A program made the position numbers and the translations under genes. Of a stretch of 64,000 nt of DNA, positions 1 to 11,700 are shown piece by piece (within the stretch, counting starts at the first letter, position 1; each line of letters opens with the position of its first letter). Source of the stretch: Phallusia mammillata (lineage: Eukaryota; Chordata; Ascidiacea; Phlebobranchia; Ascidiidae); the NCBI GenBank assembly GCA_003260075.1, contig QLIY01000013.1, positions 310,001-374,000 of the forward strand, written 5' to 3'. The notes beneath the pieces were generated by a model. That model was given only the letters and a program-made list of their open reading frames with translations, did no database searches and was not told the origin of the DNA.

Positions 1-1042
1 ATATTGTTAGTGCTAAAATGCGCATAATTAAGTTGTTCCCAGGTACTGTGTGGAACGCTATTTATAAAACATTCGCTCAATTTTGCTTAAAAACTATCGT
101 ATTTTACACAATGAAGTGCTGAAAATTCTAAATGTCGTATGTAATATTTTGATGGTGTGCTTCTTTATGGAAATGTTTTTGTGGAAATAAAATAACTCAC
201 ATAAAATACACTAAAGGTCAATGTGGTGTCAGTAATGTTTTCAAGCCTCCGTACCTACATCACTTGTATTTGCGCAACGTTGTTTTTCTACCACTTCGCT
301 TTGTTTAACCAACTCACGATACGGTCTTGTGGCTATTCATAGTGAATTCATAACTGCACCATACGCTTTTTTATTTCATCTGCTTCTAGGAAATTTTTGT
401 AATTAGCTAAATTCTTTTTGCCTTTTTAACCGTTTTAGCCTAAAGATTTTTAAGTCTTGCTTTTGTGGCACGGCGGTGTAATGTTTTCTAAAATTGACTC
501 TTATGGCGTAAGGATCAAAATTTCAAAAGCAGAGTACGATATTAAATTTTAATTTAATCAATCTAGATCGAAATGTTAATGCGACTCATATCACTGCAAT
601 TGCGCGGCTGCATGGTTTTGCTAAACAGCATCATATAATGTCGTGACAAGACACAATCAAATAAGGGGTGACGTAAATCCCGATTGCGTCCAAAGAAATT
701 CCCTTTAGGCCACAAAAACGTTAATTGATTGTCCCATAAACTTGTCAGTCAAGGGAGATTCATTGCAACAAGCTTAAAATAGATTTTTTCATGCTTTAAG
801 TTTTTCAACCAATTTCTTCCTCCAGTTTACAATTCGGACGCCTGCGTTGCTTGCTTAACATGGGGAATCCCTTGACTCGAAACGTGTGCGGGTCGTGGGT
901 TAAAGGGTACTTCGTCCTTTACTAAATGCGACGTAACTAGATTGCACTTTGCTTCTTAACCCGTCAGTTTCGAGGTATTTTTGGTAGTTTCTTTCTGCAG
1001 AAAAATATTATCGTATCAGTTGCGATTTCTGAGACATTAAAC

Positions 1043-1221
1043 CAGGGGTGTCCAACACGTGGCACGCGTGCTAAAAGTGGCACGCAGAGCATTTGAAAAT
1101 GGCACGCAATTTTTGGACATTCAGATGGTAAACATTAGGATTTGTCACGCAATTAATATTTTTCTATTGATTCTTTTTGGCCTTTATTCTAGGGTCGTTT
1201 TTAGACTCGATCCGTCTACTT

Positions 1222-1302
<81 letters not shown>

Positions 1303-1494
1303 ATTCTGCGCTTTAAGCGACATGGTATGTTATAAAAGGTTTCTGGAGCATCATAAACAAGTTTACTCGCGTTTGACAACATATTGTTTTCTACCGTTTA
1401 GACGTTTAAGACATAGGCCTACCAAACGTTGTCACGCGAGTATATATATAAAACCTAGATTGGCTCGGCGGTGCTTTCGAGTTGGACACCCCTG
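1043..1494. mobile_element. Non-autonomous hAT element with 8-bp TSD
   Basis: The terminal inverted repeats read CAGGGGTGTCCAAC at the left end and GTTGGACACCCCTG at the right end. They are flanked by perfect 8-bp target duplications CATTAAAC at 1035-1042 and 1495-1502. No transposase is encoded. The interior holds a C run of 78 nt (1223-1300), probably a converted gap. The poly-proline and poly-glycine frames crossing it are not genes. Confidence 0.9.
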
Positions 1495-3744
1495 CATTAA
1501 ACATTCGGTTTTTGACATTTGTAAGCATAAGGATGCAATTTCTTGAATGTTTGCAATGGTTCTTTGTGTAAAACCAAATGATGCATTTACAAACTAAGTT
1601 ACGTTGATTTGAAAAAAAATATAATGTTGTCTTTAGGCGCCCTTGGAAGCACGATTTGCAAAACACGATTTTGGGGGCTTTTTTCGCATTAAACTTAAGA
1701 ACAGATCCGTGTATAGTGTTCCAAAAAACGTTTTTGTTCAATAGCTGTAGATTTGTGTTTGTAAAAGAAAATCCCCTACAAATGCGTCAATGCACGCGTT
1801 CCCTAAATCGAAACACTGTTTTCGACCATAATCACCATGTTACGAAACGACCAGCACAAAAATGCAGAAACATTAATTTGCTATTCGATAACCCTGGACC
1901 CTATCCAACAATTGCAATTCACAGTAATTGCATGTTTTGCCAGGAAACAGAATTTGTGAGACTATATTTACGATTTGCTTATTTCGGATTCTTGTTTGGT
2001 ACGTCAGTGGCCGACGTTCCGGGAACTTTCGGCCGTCTGTCGGTTTTATTGGCTGACGCTCGTCGAGTGCTTGTGGTTATGCAAATGATATTGAGCCAAT
2101 ATGGTTAAAGGAAAACACCCGAACTAAATGCGATTTGAATACAAATTGACTCAAGGCATGTTATTCCTTGTACTGTGACAATTATACCAAGGAAATGCAA
2201 AAACTGAATTTGCAAAACTCTTTAATTTACAAACACCTTTTCTTACGGTTAAGTACAAAATATGTCAAGCGTTTGCTACATGAGATGCGGCGCAAAAACA
2301 ACGATTTTTCAATTAAGTGTTCGCAGTGATATTGCGTAATTGCGTAATTTCGGCCTAATGGTGCTATCAAAACTTAACGGCATTTAAAGTGGTGCAATTG
2401 CCTTTTTAGTTTTATTTTGTAATTGTTTCATATTTTGCGAGTAAACAAATGTATTTTTTTGGGTCTGTAATTAGACTGGCAACTCAAGAAAACGTAACAT
2501 TTTTATATCAAACGGTTTTTAACGCCATTCATAGCATTCAGACCTTCACTAATTAGTTGTTTTGGTGGGTGTGTAATTCATACATTGCGAAGGTTGTACT
2601 GTGTTCACTACGGATTAATACAATTGCGTTGGCGCTTTTAATCCTAACAAACATCTATACTTTACTTAAAACTTCATGTTGTACAGCTTTAAGCTTGTTT
2701 GGCCGGAATTGCAAGCATTAATTTTTGTCAATCTGAAATAATTCCCTTCTCCACGCTAAAGGCTATTTGAGGCCTTCGTGGCCAATGAAGATTTTCGTAT
2801 GTTAGCAACGCGTAAGTAAATTTGCCTGCAGACAGTTTTAAATGCAAAGTTAGAAAATAAAACGTTAAAAGCGCTAAAAATGTTATAGGTAAAATAGGTA
2901 AAAAAATTTGCAATCACCCATACTTACAAAATTCAAATACAATTGCCAACAATATTAGTTTGGCTATCACCAGCTTGCAAAAATTTGGGTGAAGTTAAAA
3001 TGGGTAAAAAAAGTTTTAAAGTGTACAAACGCAAAGCCGTACATGTAAACAAAAGCTGTTCAGTGCCAAAACGATATGGCAATAATTCCTCCATTATGAC
3101 TTGCATTATTTAAGGCCATAAATTACCCGCGACATTTATGGACAACGAAACTCATATCACTCTAAATGCGTGGACTTTTTCTAGTTTTAAATATAGTTTG
3201 GACGATCGCATGATTTCGGCTATTCTAGAAGGCCTGGAGAGTTGGTACTTGCTATCTGGCATTTCGCTGCAAATGAAATGCGATTAGCAATGGCAAATTC
3301 CCCGTAAGTTAATCGATTTTAAAGTTTAAAGTTTGGCTTGCAAAAGTCGAATTGTTCTAATCTAGGCGCGCCTTGCGATTAAAGAGCCCATCACCAATGG
3401 CACCAACTCTCTGAATCGTGACGTCACTTCAAGTAGCAGTAGCGACTACTGGCTAGGGCGGTGCAAGTTACGACTAAAATCGACTTTTAATTACTGCCTA
3501 CAAGGTTTGGCCTAATTTACAGGTAATAGGTCGTTCTTGTGTATGACCTGTTTTGGTAACATCAATTAAGGCCCAAATCTGACGGCCAGAAATCACCTAA
3601 TAGTTAAAGATTATTTATATCAATAATAAAGGTCGTTTTTTGTATTAAACGTTTTGTTGTTTTAGGGTTCTATTGTTTGTTTTTGGAAATCGTGATTTTT
3701 ATGAGAAAAAATAGCTATTGCGTTTGCTTTCTTATTAATCCTTC

Positions 3745-3960
3745 TCTTCGCAAAAAAGCGATGCAATTCCAAACAGACATTTTTTTATTCGTCTTTTTGG
3801 TATTTGAAGCATCTTTTAGGTTTTTGAAGAGAAAAAAATAATTAAATCCCCCCCCCCCTCTTCGCAAAAAAGCGATGCAATTCCAAACAGACATTTTTTT
3901 ATTCGCCTTTTTGGTATTTTAAAGCATCTTTTCGGTTTTTGAAGAGAAAAAAAATAATTA
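3745..3960. repeat. Duplicated segment around a C9 run
   Basis: About 100 bp (TCTTCGCAAAAAAGCGATGC onward) occur immediately before and immediately after a C9 run at 3848-3856, with a few differences. This is the first of the many copy-run-copy joins in the window. Confidence 0.8.
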
Positions 3961-4077
3961 AACAGGACAAAAAAGGTTGAAAGAAATAATAAAAATAAAA
4001 TTTGTCTAAATTCTTCTAATTTCTGTGAGCTTGTTTATCACTTGGAAGACCTTCGCCTGTCAAAATTGAATTACGTT

Positions 4078-4234
4078 AAGTTTATTTCCCTTGGTGACAA
4101 AAACATAGCAACACAATTGCACTAAAACAACCACCGGGCCAGAAATAGCTGCGCAACGTTAAAACGTTGTGGAACCCAAAAACATTGAATGGCACAATTG
4201 GTGTAATATTACTAAACGCGCTGCAGCTACACCG
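4078..4234. repeat. Dispersed repeat, copy 1
   Basis: Shares an ordered series of blocks with 12937-13089: GTTTATTTC at one end, then ACACAATTGC, GAAATAGCTGC, CAACGT, and ACGCGCTGCAGCTACACCG at the other end. It may be SINE-like when read on the minus strand (weak A-box-like TAGCTGCAGCGCG), but no clear B box is seen. Confidence 0.6.
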
Positions 4235-5641
4235 TATTTAAAGTTTGAAAACAACTGCTGTACATGTTCATGTTCAAACTAGAATGGGAAGTTTAGCGCC
4301 TCCGCAGAAAGTCGTTAAAAGCGGCCTACACTACAAAACCACCGCATCTGTAAAAATAGGATTACATGTGGGATGGTGTAATGTTGATGTTCGGTAGACC
4401 GCAGTTTTTAATTCCAGCTCGTTCAAGTGGATGGCATTCGGTGTATGTGTAATGCCCCGGGCACCAAAAGGCACCACCGCTTGGAGAATTTAGTCCACGA
4501 CTAATTAAAGGGAAATTTTAAGCGGTGCCTATTTAGTCGCTAACCTTAGCGGCAATTACATGAAAATTTGTGGTGGATCTGACCGACTTTTGCGGGAACA
4601 CAAACTTGCATGCGATTATGCAATTGTGCCAACTGTAATATGAATTTAATTTCCGAAAACACATGCAAAAAAATAATTTAAATGCAAATTTAATTTCAAA
4701 AATACACATTCTAACAACAAGAATAGAAAATTAAATTTATTCCAAGATAGAGAAATAGTTCGCCAATCTTTATTTTACGATTTATTCCTTACTGAGGTAT
4801 GGACTAAATTTACTACTTGTTTTTTCTAAAACATTTTTTCCAACTCTTATTTATGTGAACAGTCATAATCATATCATTGCAAATATTTTGAAGTGTAATT
4901 TAAACAAACGTTAATAAACTCTTTATTTGTATATTGAAAAGAGAACAGTAAATTAAACCGATTAACTTTTTTCAAATAAGTGCGTATGATTTAATTAGAC
5001 ACAGCAAATTCAATGCCAAAAATTAAACTTATACAGACAGCGTAACATTTTGTTGAACTCGTCAACTGTAACGGACGCTTTTCGGCGATTCTAATGTCCA
5101 CAAATTCCATCACGATAATTAGAAATATACCCCAATCAAAACAACTTACATTCAAAGCTCGTCGGGACTCAGAAAGGCCGTAAATATAAAAGAAGCCGTG
5201 GAAATAACTGGCGCACATCCAACGCCACTTGTAATTGCGCCACCAATTTAGCAACAAATCGGCTGTTGGTGCCCCAATTAAAATATATCTATGATAGAGA
5301 GAGAAGTCTTGTACACAAATACCACTGCTCCATTTTGGGACATGCCGCTTAGGAGGGGGAGTCTGTGTTAACATGCACAAGCCACGGCCTAGCTATTTCT
5401 ATCCAGTGGCATCTTGTTGTCGAATTTTTCGTGCGCTGAGCAATTAGTACTGCAATTACGCTAGTCATTTGGCCTCGCTTCATGAAATATCAATTAGCTC
5501 CGTCGAAATTTGACGTAATTGTGTTTAGTTCAGATGAAAGCGAGGGTTGATTTGTTTGCTACGAAGTGAGCGCCCGCGCCGTAGGTTTTCTCCCAAAATT
5601 AGCGTCTCTTGTGGCCACTTAGCCCACAGCAATTAATCTGT

Positions 5642-5712
5642 CACGTGGTTGTGGGCGTAGCGGTTCGAATGCGGGTATATAAGCGACTGACCGGGACTAA
5701 ATTGAGTCATAA
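5642..5712 (+). promoter_or_regulatory. TATA-box promoter of the EGF/SMB gene
   Basis: A consensus TATATAA lies at 5676-5682, about 100 bp upstream of the ATG at 5780, placing a transcription start near 5705-5712. An E-box CACGTG is at 5642-5647. The 5' UTR appears to lie in the same exon as the ATG, since no acceptor is needed between them. Confidence 0.65.
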
Positions 5713-5779
5713 CGCACTCAACAGTAGCAACGACTACTGCTAAGTACAAAGAAATATCAGAAACTGACAGAGAAAAAAG

Positions 5780-8700
5780 ATGCAGGTAGCAAAGGTCTTC
5801 ACCTTGTCTGCCGCGATCGTCTGTTTGGCGCACTTTGCGCATGCGCAGTACGCAGGGAGCTCCTCACCTAAGGGCCCGGGTCATCCAAATCGTTGCACAA
5901 CGCCACCCTTTCCATGTGATATCAATGCCATTTGTGCAAGTAACGGCCAAAGTTACACCTGCACCTGCTCTGACGGCTACACTGGAGACGGTCTCACTTG
6001 CAGTCGTAAGCATTTTTTAAATTGTTTTAAATATTATTCCGTGCTTAAATTCGTAACGGTGTCGTCTAACTGACACATTGCATTTTTTTGTTTTTCTTTG
6101 TTTGTTTTTTTAATTTGGTCGAGCAACAGTATTTTTAAGTTTGGAAGTTGTTTTCCCAAAAAAGGATGACTCTTTCAGGGTTTCCCTGAAACTTACAATT
6201 GCGCAATGCTTTAATTTCCTAACACATTTTTTTGCACAGATTTACTTTGAGTTTCTAAATTTTGCATTTCATAAAAATTCTATTAAACCGATTGTTTTTG
6301 TATTACAGCCGAGCCTGTCTCTGATCCCTGCTCACCGAGCCCTTGCTCTGAATACGGAACTTGCGCTGTACATGCCGGCATAGCTGTATGCACATGTAAC
6401 TCCGGCTATCAAGGATCTGGAGTCGAATGCTCAGGTAAACACTAAAAGTTTCAACAACAAAAAAACTCAAAATACCTTACGATTGTATTAGCCTGAAAAA
6501 TAGTCGAAAAAGCAAAAAAAAATATATTTAAAAAATGATTTATTTGGTTATTTTTTGCTGTAAATCTTTGTTTTTTGGAAAACATTCTGAACAAATTGTG
6601 TTTTCAGTGTTTGTAATGTTGTTGAAGAAATGCGTTCAAAATGTCGCAAATGTTTATCTTTTTGCAGCAATTCCTCCTTCCAACCCTTGCGACCCTTCAC
6701 CGTGTCACGAACACGCTTCTTGTTCTTCAGTCGATCACAGCAGTTACATCTGTACTTGCAATGATGGTTACGTTGGCGACGGGAGCAACTGCGAGACAGG
6801 TACGTGGAGAAATAAAAAAAAATCTTTTTTTGTTACATAAGTGGAAAAAATATTTTTAAAAATCAAAAGAATCCCCAAAAATTGCGCTTACTACAAAGCA
6901 GCTTAAAAAAGCGCATTTAAAATGTACTTAAACTCGCAAAAAATGTTTATTTATTTTGTTAAACTTTCACTTTTTTGTGACAAAGTTCTTAAAAAATGGC
7001 CAAAAAAGATTTAAAAAACCTAATACACGCGCTTTTTACTGCAAAAATGTGTCACAGTGGAAACAAAATTCTTGATGTACTTCATGTTTAATTACAGATC
7101 CTTGCTTTTCGTGCCACGCCAACGCTATGTGCTACAGCTCTGGAACCGTCAGACGATGTGTCTGCAAGCCTGGGTTCTATGGCAATGGAAATGAGTGCCG
7201 ACGTAAGATACAACACCAATTAATTCGCAGTAACGCTGTAATCGGTCACGACGTAAGGCTAACTTTGCCAATTTTCTCCCTTTTTCAGCAAGCGATCCAT
7301 GTGACGGCGTAAGCTGCCCTGACAACACAAAATGCGTTCCCTCGGGAAAGTCCTACAAGTGCAAATGCGTGGATGGATATGTTGAATCGCAAGGCAGTTG
7401 CAAACGTGAGTTGAGCTGTAAAAATCTAACTAGGGAACTTTTTAGAATTAGCCGAGTTATTGTAGCTTAAAGTAGCATTAAAAGGAAAAGTTTTATATAT
7501 GATAAGCACTTTAAATGGACTTTTTAAGGTAGTTTTATACCTGGAAATTCTATATAGTGTCTAAATCCAAGTTTGGATTTGTGATTTTTGAAGACAAATT
7601 TGGTGGATTGCTATGCTGTATTTTGCGGATTTTTTTGTTAATTTAATTGACGAGGATTTTTAATAACCTTTTTGACAATAATGCCTAAATAACATTTTTC
7701 CAAAAATAAATTATAGCAAAAAAAAACATTTGGTGTTCCTTCTGTTTTGCTCACCCCCCCCCCGTGGATGGATATGTTGAATCGCAAGGCAGTTGCAAAC
7801 GTGAGTTGAGCAGATAAAAATGTATCTAGGTAATTTTGTTATAGTCAAAGTTTTAAAATTAACCGAGTTGTAGAAGCTGAAAGTAGCATTAAAAAGAATA
7901 GTTTAAATAAGTTAAGCACTTTAAATGGACTTTTCAAAGTAGTTTAATACCTAGAAATTCTGTATTGTTTAAAAATCCAAGTTTGGATTTGTGATTTTTT
8001 TTTTAAGACAAATTTGCTGTTTTTTTAATATATTTTCAAAGATTTTAATTCTTTTTTACCCAAAAGTAAAAGTTTGGAAAAAACTCGTTGGTGTTCCATC
8101 TGTTTTATCTCAAAATGGTTTGAAATATTTTTGGTTGATTTGAACCTGCCATCTTTTCCATTGTTGCTGTTGCGATAATGATAATTGTGACGTAACTTTA
8201 TGTTCTGCAGCCTCCAACCCATGCGCTCTTGTATTATGTGGAGAACACAAAGTATGTCAGCCCAATGGAAAATCTCATGTATGTGTCTGCAAAGAAGGTT
8301 ACGTCGGAGGCCACGATGGAGCATGCAAACGTAAGTGTTTACTTAAACATTACTGTTTCACGAACGGGCTTCGCACTGCCAGTTGTAGCTGTGTTTAACA
8401 AAAACTTTTACACATCAGAAAAATCTTAGAAACGTTTTACATGTCTATATTTAAAGCTAAACAATGTTTTTTTGCAAAGTCTGAAGTTATTTCATGAAAT
8501 TTAATGATCTGCCCCCCCCCCATGCTTTTAAACATATTCTACCTGATTTAAACTGCAATTTTTACTATTGTTGCTGTCGTGACAATGACAATTGTGACGA
8601 AACTTTGTGTTCTGCAGCCTCCAACCCATGTGCTCTTGTATTATGTGGAGAACACAAAGTATGTCAACCCAACGGCAAGTCACATGTGTGTGTCTGCAAA

Positions 8701-11700
8701 GAAGGTTACGTCGCAGGCCACGATGGAGCGTGCAAACGTAAGTGTTTACTTAAACATTACTGTTTCACGAAAGTTCGCACTGCCGGTTGTAGCTGTGTTT
8801 AATAAAAACTTTTACTGTGCAGAAAACTCTTGGAAACGTTTTAAATGTCTATATTTAAAGCGAAACAATGTTTTTTTTGCAAAGTCATTTCATAAAATTT
8901 CATAATCTAATATTTTGTTAATTCGTGAATAACATTACACATTAGGATCATGAAATGCGTTGGCATTTATGATATTGTTATCTAATTTTAACTTAATATT
9001 TCACAACCATATTAGGTTTCTAGGAATTTAAAATGTCGCTAACAGATTAAAATAGCTAACAGATTAATTAAATCGTCACCTAATTATTTCAAATTACTTG
9101 GTAACATGATTACATTGAATTCTAATAATAAACAATTCGTCACAAGCTTATTGCTATTAATTTGCAGCAAAAGACCCATGCGCCAGTGCAACATGCCCAC
9201 AATATTCAACATGCAAACCAAATGGCAAATCGTACAGTTGTGTGTGCTCAGATGGATATTACAAAACGCCTGAAGGCTGCAAATGTAAGCATGACAAATT
9301 ATCTGTTTGTTTATTGTCACCTGTGTTCATAAGTTGTACTTTGATTTTTTCGCTGTCCTTTTCAAATTGCTTATTAAATTAGAATATTTTCTTCTAATTG
9401 TTTGACTTGACTAGTATTTCATAAAAATGCACCAACAAACCAAGAAACGGCAAATATTACGTAAAAGTTGGCAATTTAGTTTAATCATGACTACATACAA
9501 GAAAGCTTAATGCCAACACGAATAAACTTTAAACTACACAGTCATGATTCTATTCGAATAAGATATTGTTATTGTTTATCAATAAATACATAATAAGATA
9601 TGTACCCTATTACTTAAGACAAGTGACACATACAAATTAATCTTTACAAACGGTGGATGACTAGGGTTTAACAAATCTGTATCATTGTTTAGCTACGGAC
9701 CGTTGTGCCAAAGTGACTTGTCCATCTCACAGTGTTTGCCAATCCTCGGCTAAAGGATACCGATGTGTTTGCAAGGATGGATACGTACAAAGTGGATACG
9801 GTTGCCAACGTAAGTCATGCGTTTCATTTTTTATGTTGTTTGGCGAAGGACTTTCGAAAGCCAAGTGTTGTATTAACTAAATAAATTTAGTTTGCTGTAC
9901 GAGAATAAATCAAAGTGGCAAAGGTTTGAAACAATCTTTCCGTATAATAGTAGAAGAAATGCTACAGTTTATATGGCACAGTTTTCTTTGAAAATCGAAT
10001 TTAAGAATTTTACGAAAGGTTTCTAGTCCGATACCAACATTTAACGGGCATATTGTTTCTACAGCAAGCGACCCCTGCCACAACAAAAAGTGCTATGACA
10101 ACAGCGTTTGCAAGCCATACGGAAAAACTTACAGATGTGTTTGCAAAGATGGATACAAGCGCAGCGGTTATGGATGCACTCGTAAGTACACAATTTCAAA
10201 TACATGCATCGATTAGCTGACCATCCCTACCTAAACATTGGACCCTTTTTCCAGCTGTTGACCCATGCTACGGTAAAGCGTGTCCCACTGGATCAGTATG
10301 CAAAGGTTATGGAAAATCCTACCGATGTGTATGCAAAGATGACTACGTCAGGGTTGGATACGTTTGCAGACGTAAGTTTAACTTTGATTCTTAGGTCTCT
10401 ATGCAATTTTCATGAATTAGCAAAAAACGTACAATTTTCATGAATTAGCAAAAAACATACAAATGGGTGCAAATGCACAAAAAATTTTGCTGAATCGGCA
10501 AATTCTACAGAGTGATTCGAATTTAACGATTCTGTGTATGTGTTTTTCAGCCAAAGATCCTTGCGCAAGAGCCAACTGCCCAGAACACAGCGTATGCCAA
10601 TCAGGAAAGGGATACGGTTATCGATGCGTGTGCAAGACTGGTTACGTAAGCTCATACGGAAAGTGCCGCCGTAAGTTTGTGTTATCTGCCATGAATGCTG
10701 GGTTAATTAGATATCCGTATGAGGGTTTTGTGACATTTCAGGCACTTACACGTATTGTGACAATTATAAGGGTGTACATATGATTGTTTAGTTAAAATAA
10801 AAATATGGTAAACCTCGGCTAAACCGGATTCGATTAATTCGGACAAAACTTGAGGTACAAATAATCTGGTAAGACTTTCACTAATCGACATCGGGCAATC
10901 CCAACAATTTCTTGGTCCAAATGGGACCGGATCAACCGAGGTTTACTGTACAGGCTGTTGTATGCTTGACACACTAAACAAATATTAAAAATCTTGTATA
11001 TTTTACAGCATACAATCCGTGCAGCAACTACAAATGCCCATCCTATTCCCATTGCTCCTACAGTGGAAAAGTTCGCAAATGTGTTTGCGATGACGGATAC
11101 GTCAAGACCCAATATGGATGCAAACGTAAGGATATTTTACAACACTATTTCTGGTGTTAAATGACTTCGTAATAATAACCGTGATTTGATTTTTAGGCCC
11201 AGACCCATGCGCCAACCACGACTGTAGTGAATATGCAACTTGCACCGGTTACCAGAAGAGCTACAAATGCGTCTGCAAACACGGTTACCAAGGCAACGGA
11301 AAGATTTGTAAACGTAAGTATAAAACTAATACAATGGTGCTAAAAACACCCAATAATACTATTACGACACAATGCTGTTTTTAAATTGTCGTTAAAGTAC
11401 ATTTTTAAATCCGAAGAAAGTTTTTTTGTGATTTAAATGAATTTCTACTTATTTTTACGCAGCCATCAACCCATGCGACGGTTACCAATGCCCAGCATAC
11501 TCACACTGTACTTACAGTGGAAAGGTTCGCAAGTGCGTATGTGATGACGGTTACATCAAGACCCAATATGGATGCAAACGTAAGGAAAACTTCCCCTTTC
11601 AATGCCACTGTTTTTTGCCATATTGTCAATCAGACAAGATTTTAAAATTAAATCTTTTGCTAGGCCCAGACCCATGCGCCAACCACGACTGCAGTGAATA

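Larger units (their letters stand above)
1..5640. other. Non-coding upstream region
   Basis: No gene could be supported here on either strand. The longest open frames (1656-2108 plus, 4991-5380 minus) have no recognisable domain, splice context or signal peptide. The region holds one clear hAT element (1043-1494), a duplicated segment around a C9 run (3745-3960), and one copy of a dispersed repeat shared with 12937-13089. A fragment ending in the AACAGATCCGTGT motif near 1690-1715 matches a repeat family seen again at 40.7, 46.6 and 57.1 kb. Confidence 0.6.

Noticed and set aside
1059-1382. Poly-proline and poly-glycine open frames
   Set aside because: They are translations of the C78 run inside a hAT element. 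The run is probably a converted gap.
1656-2108. 150-codon open frame on the plus strand
   Set aside because: It overlaps a dispersed repeat fragment at its start and shows no domain, splice context or conserved motif.
4991-5380. 129-codon open frame on the minus strand
   Set aside because: No recognisable domain. Aromatic-rich composition looks like chance translation, and no promoter or splice evidence was seen.
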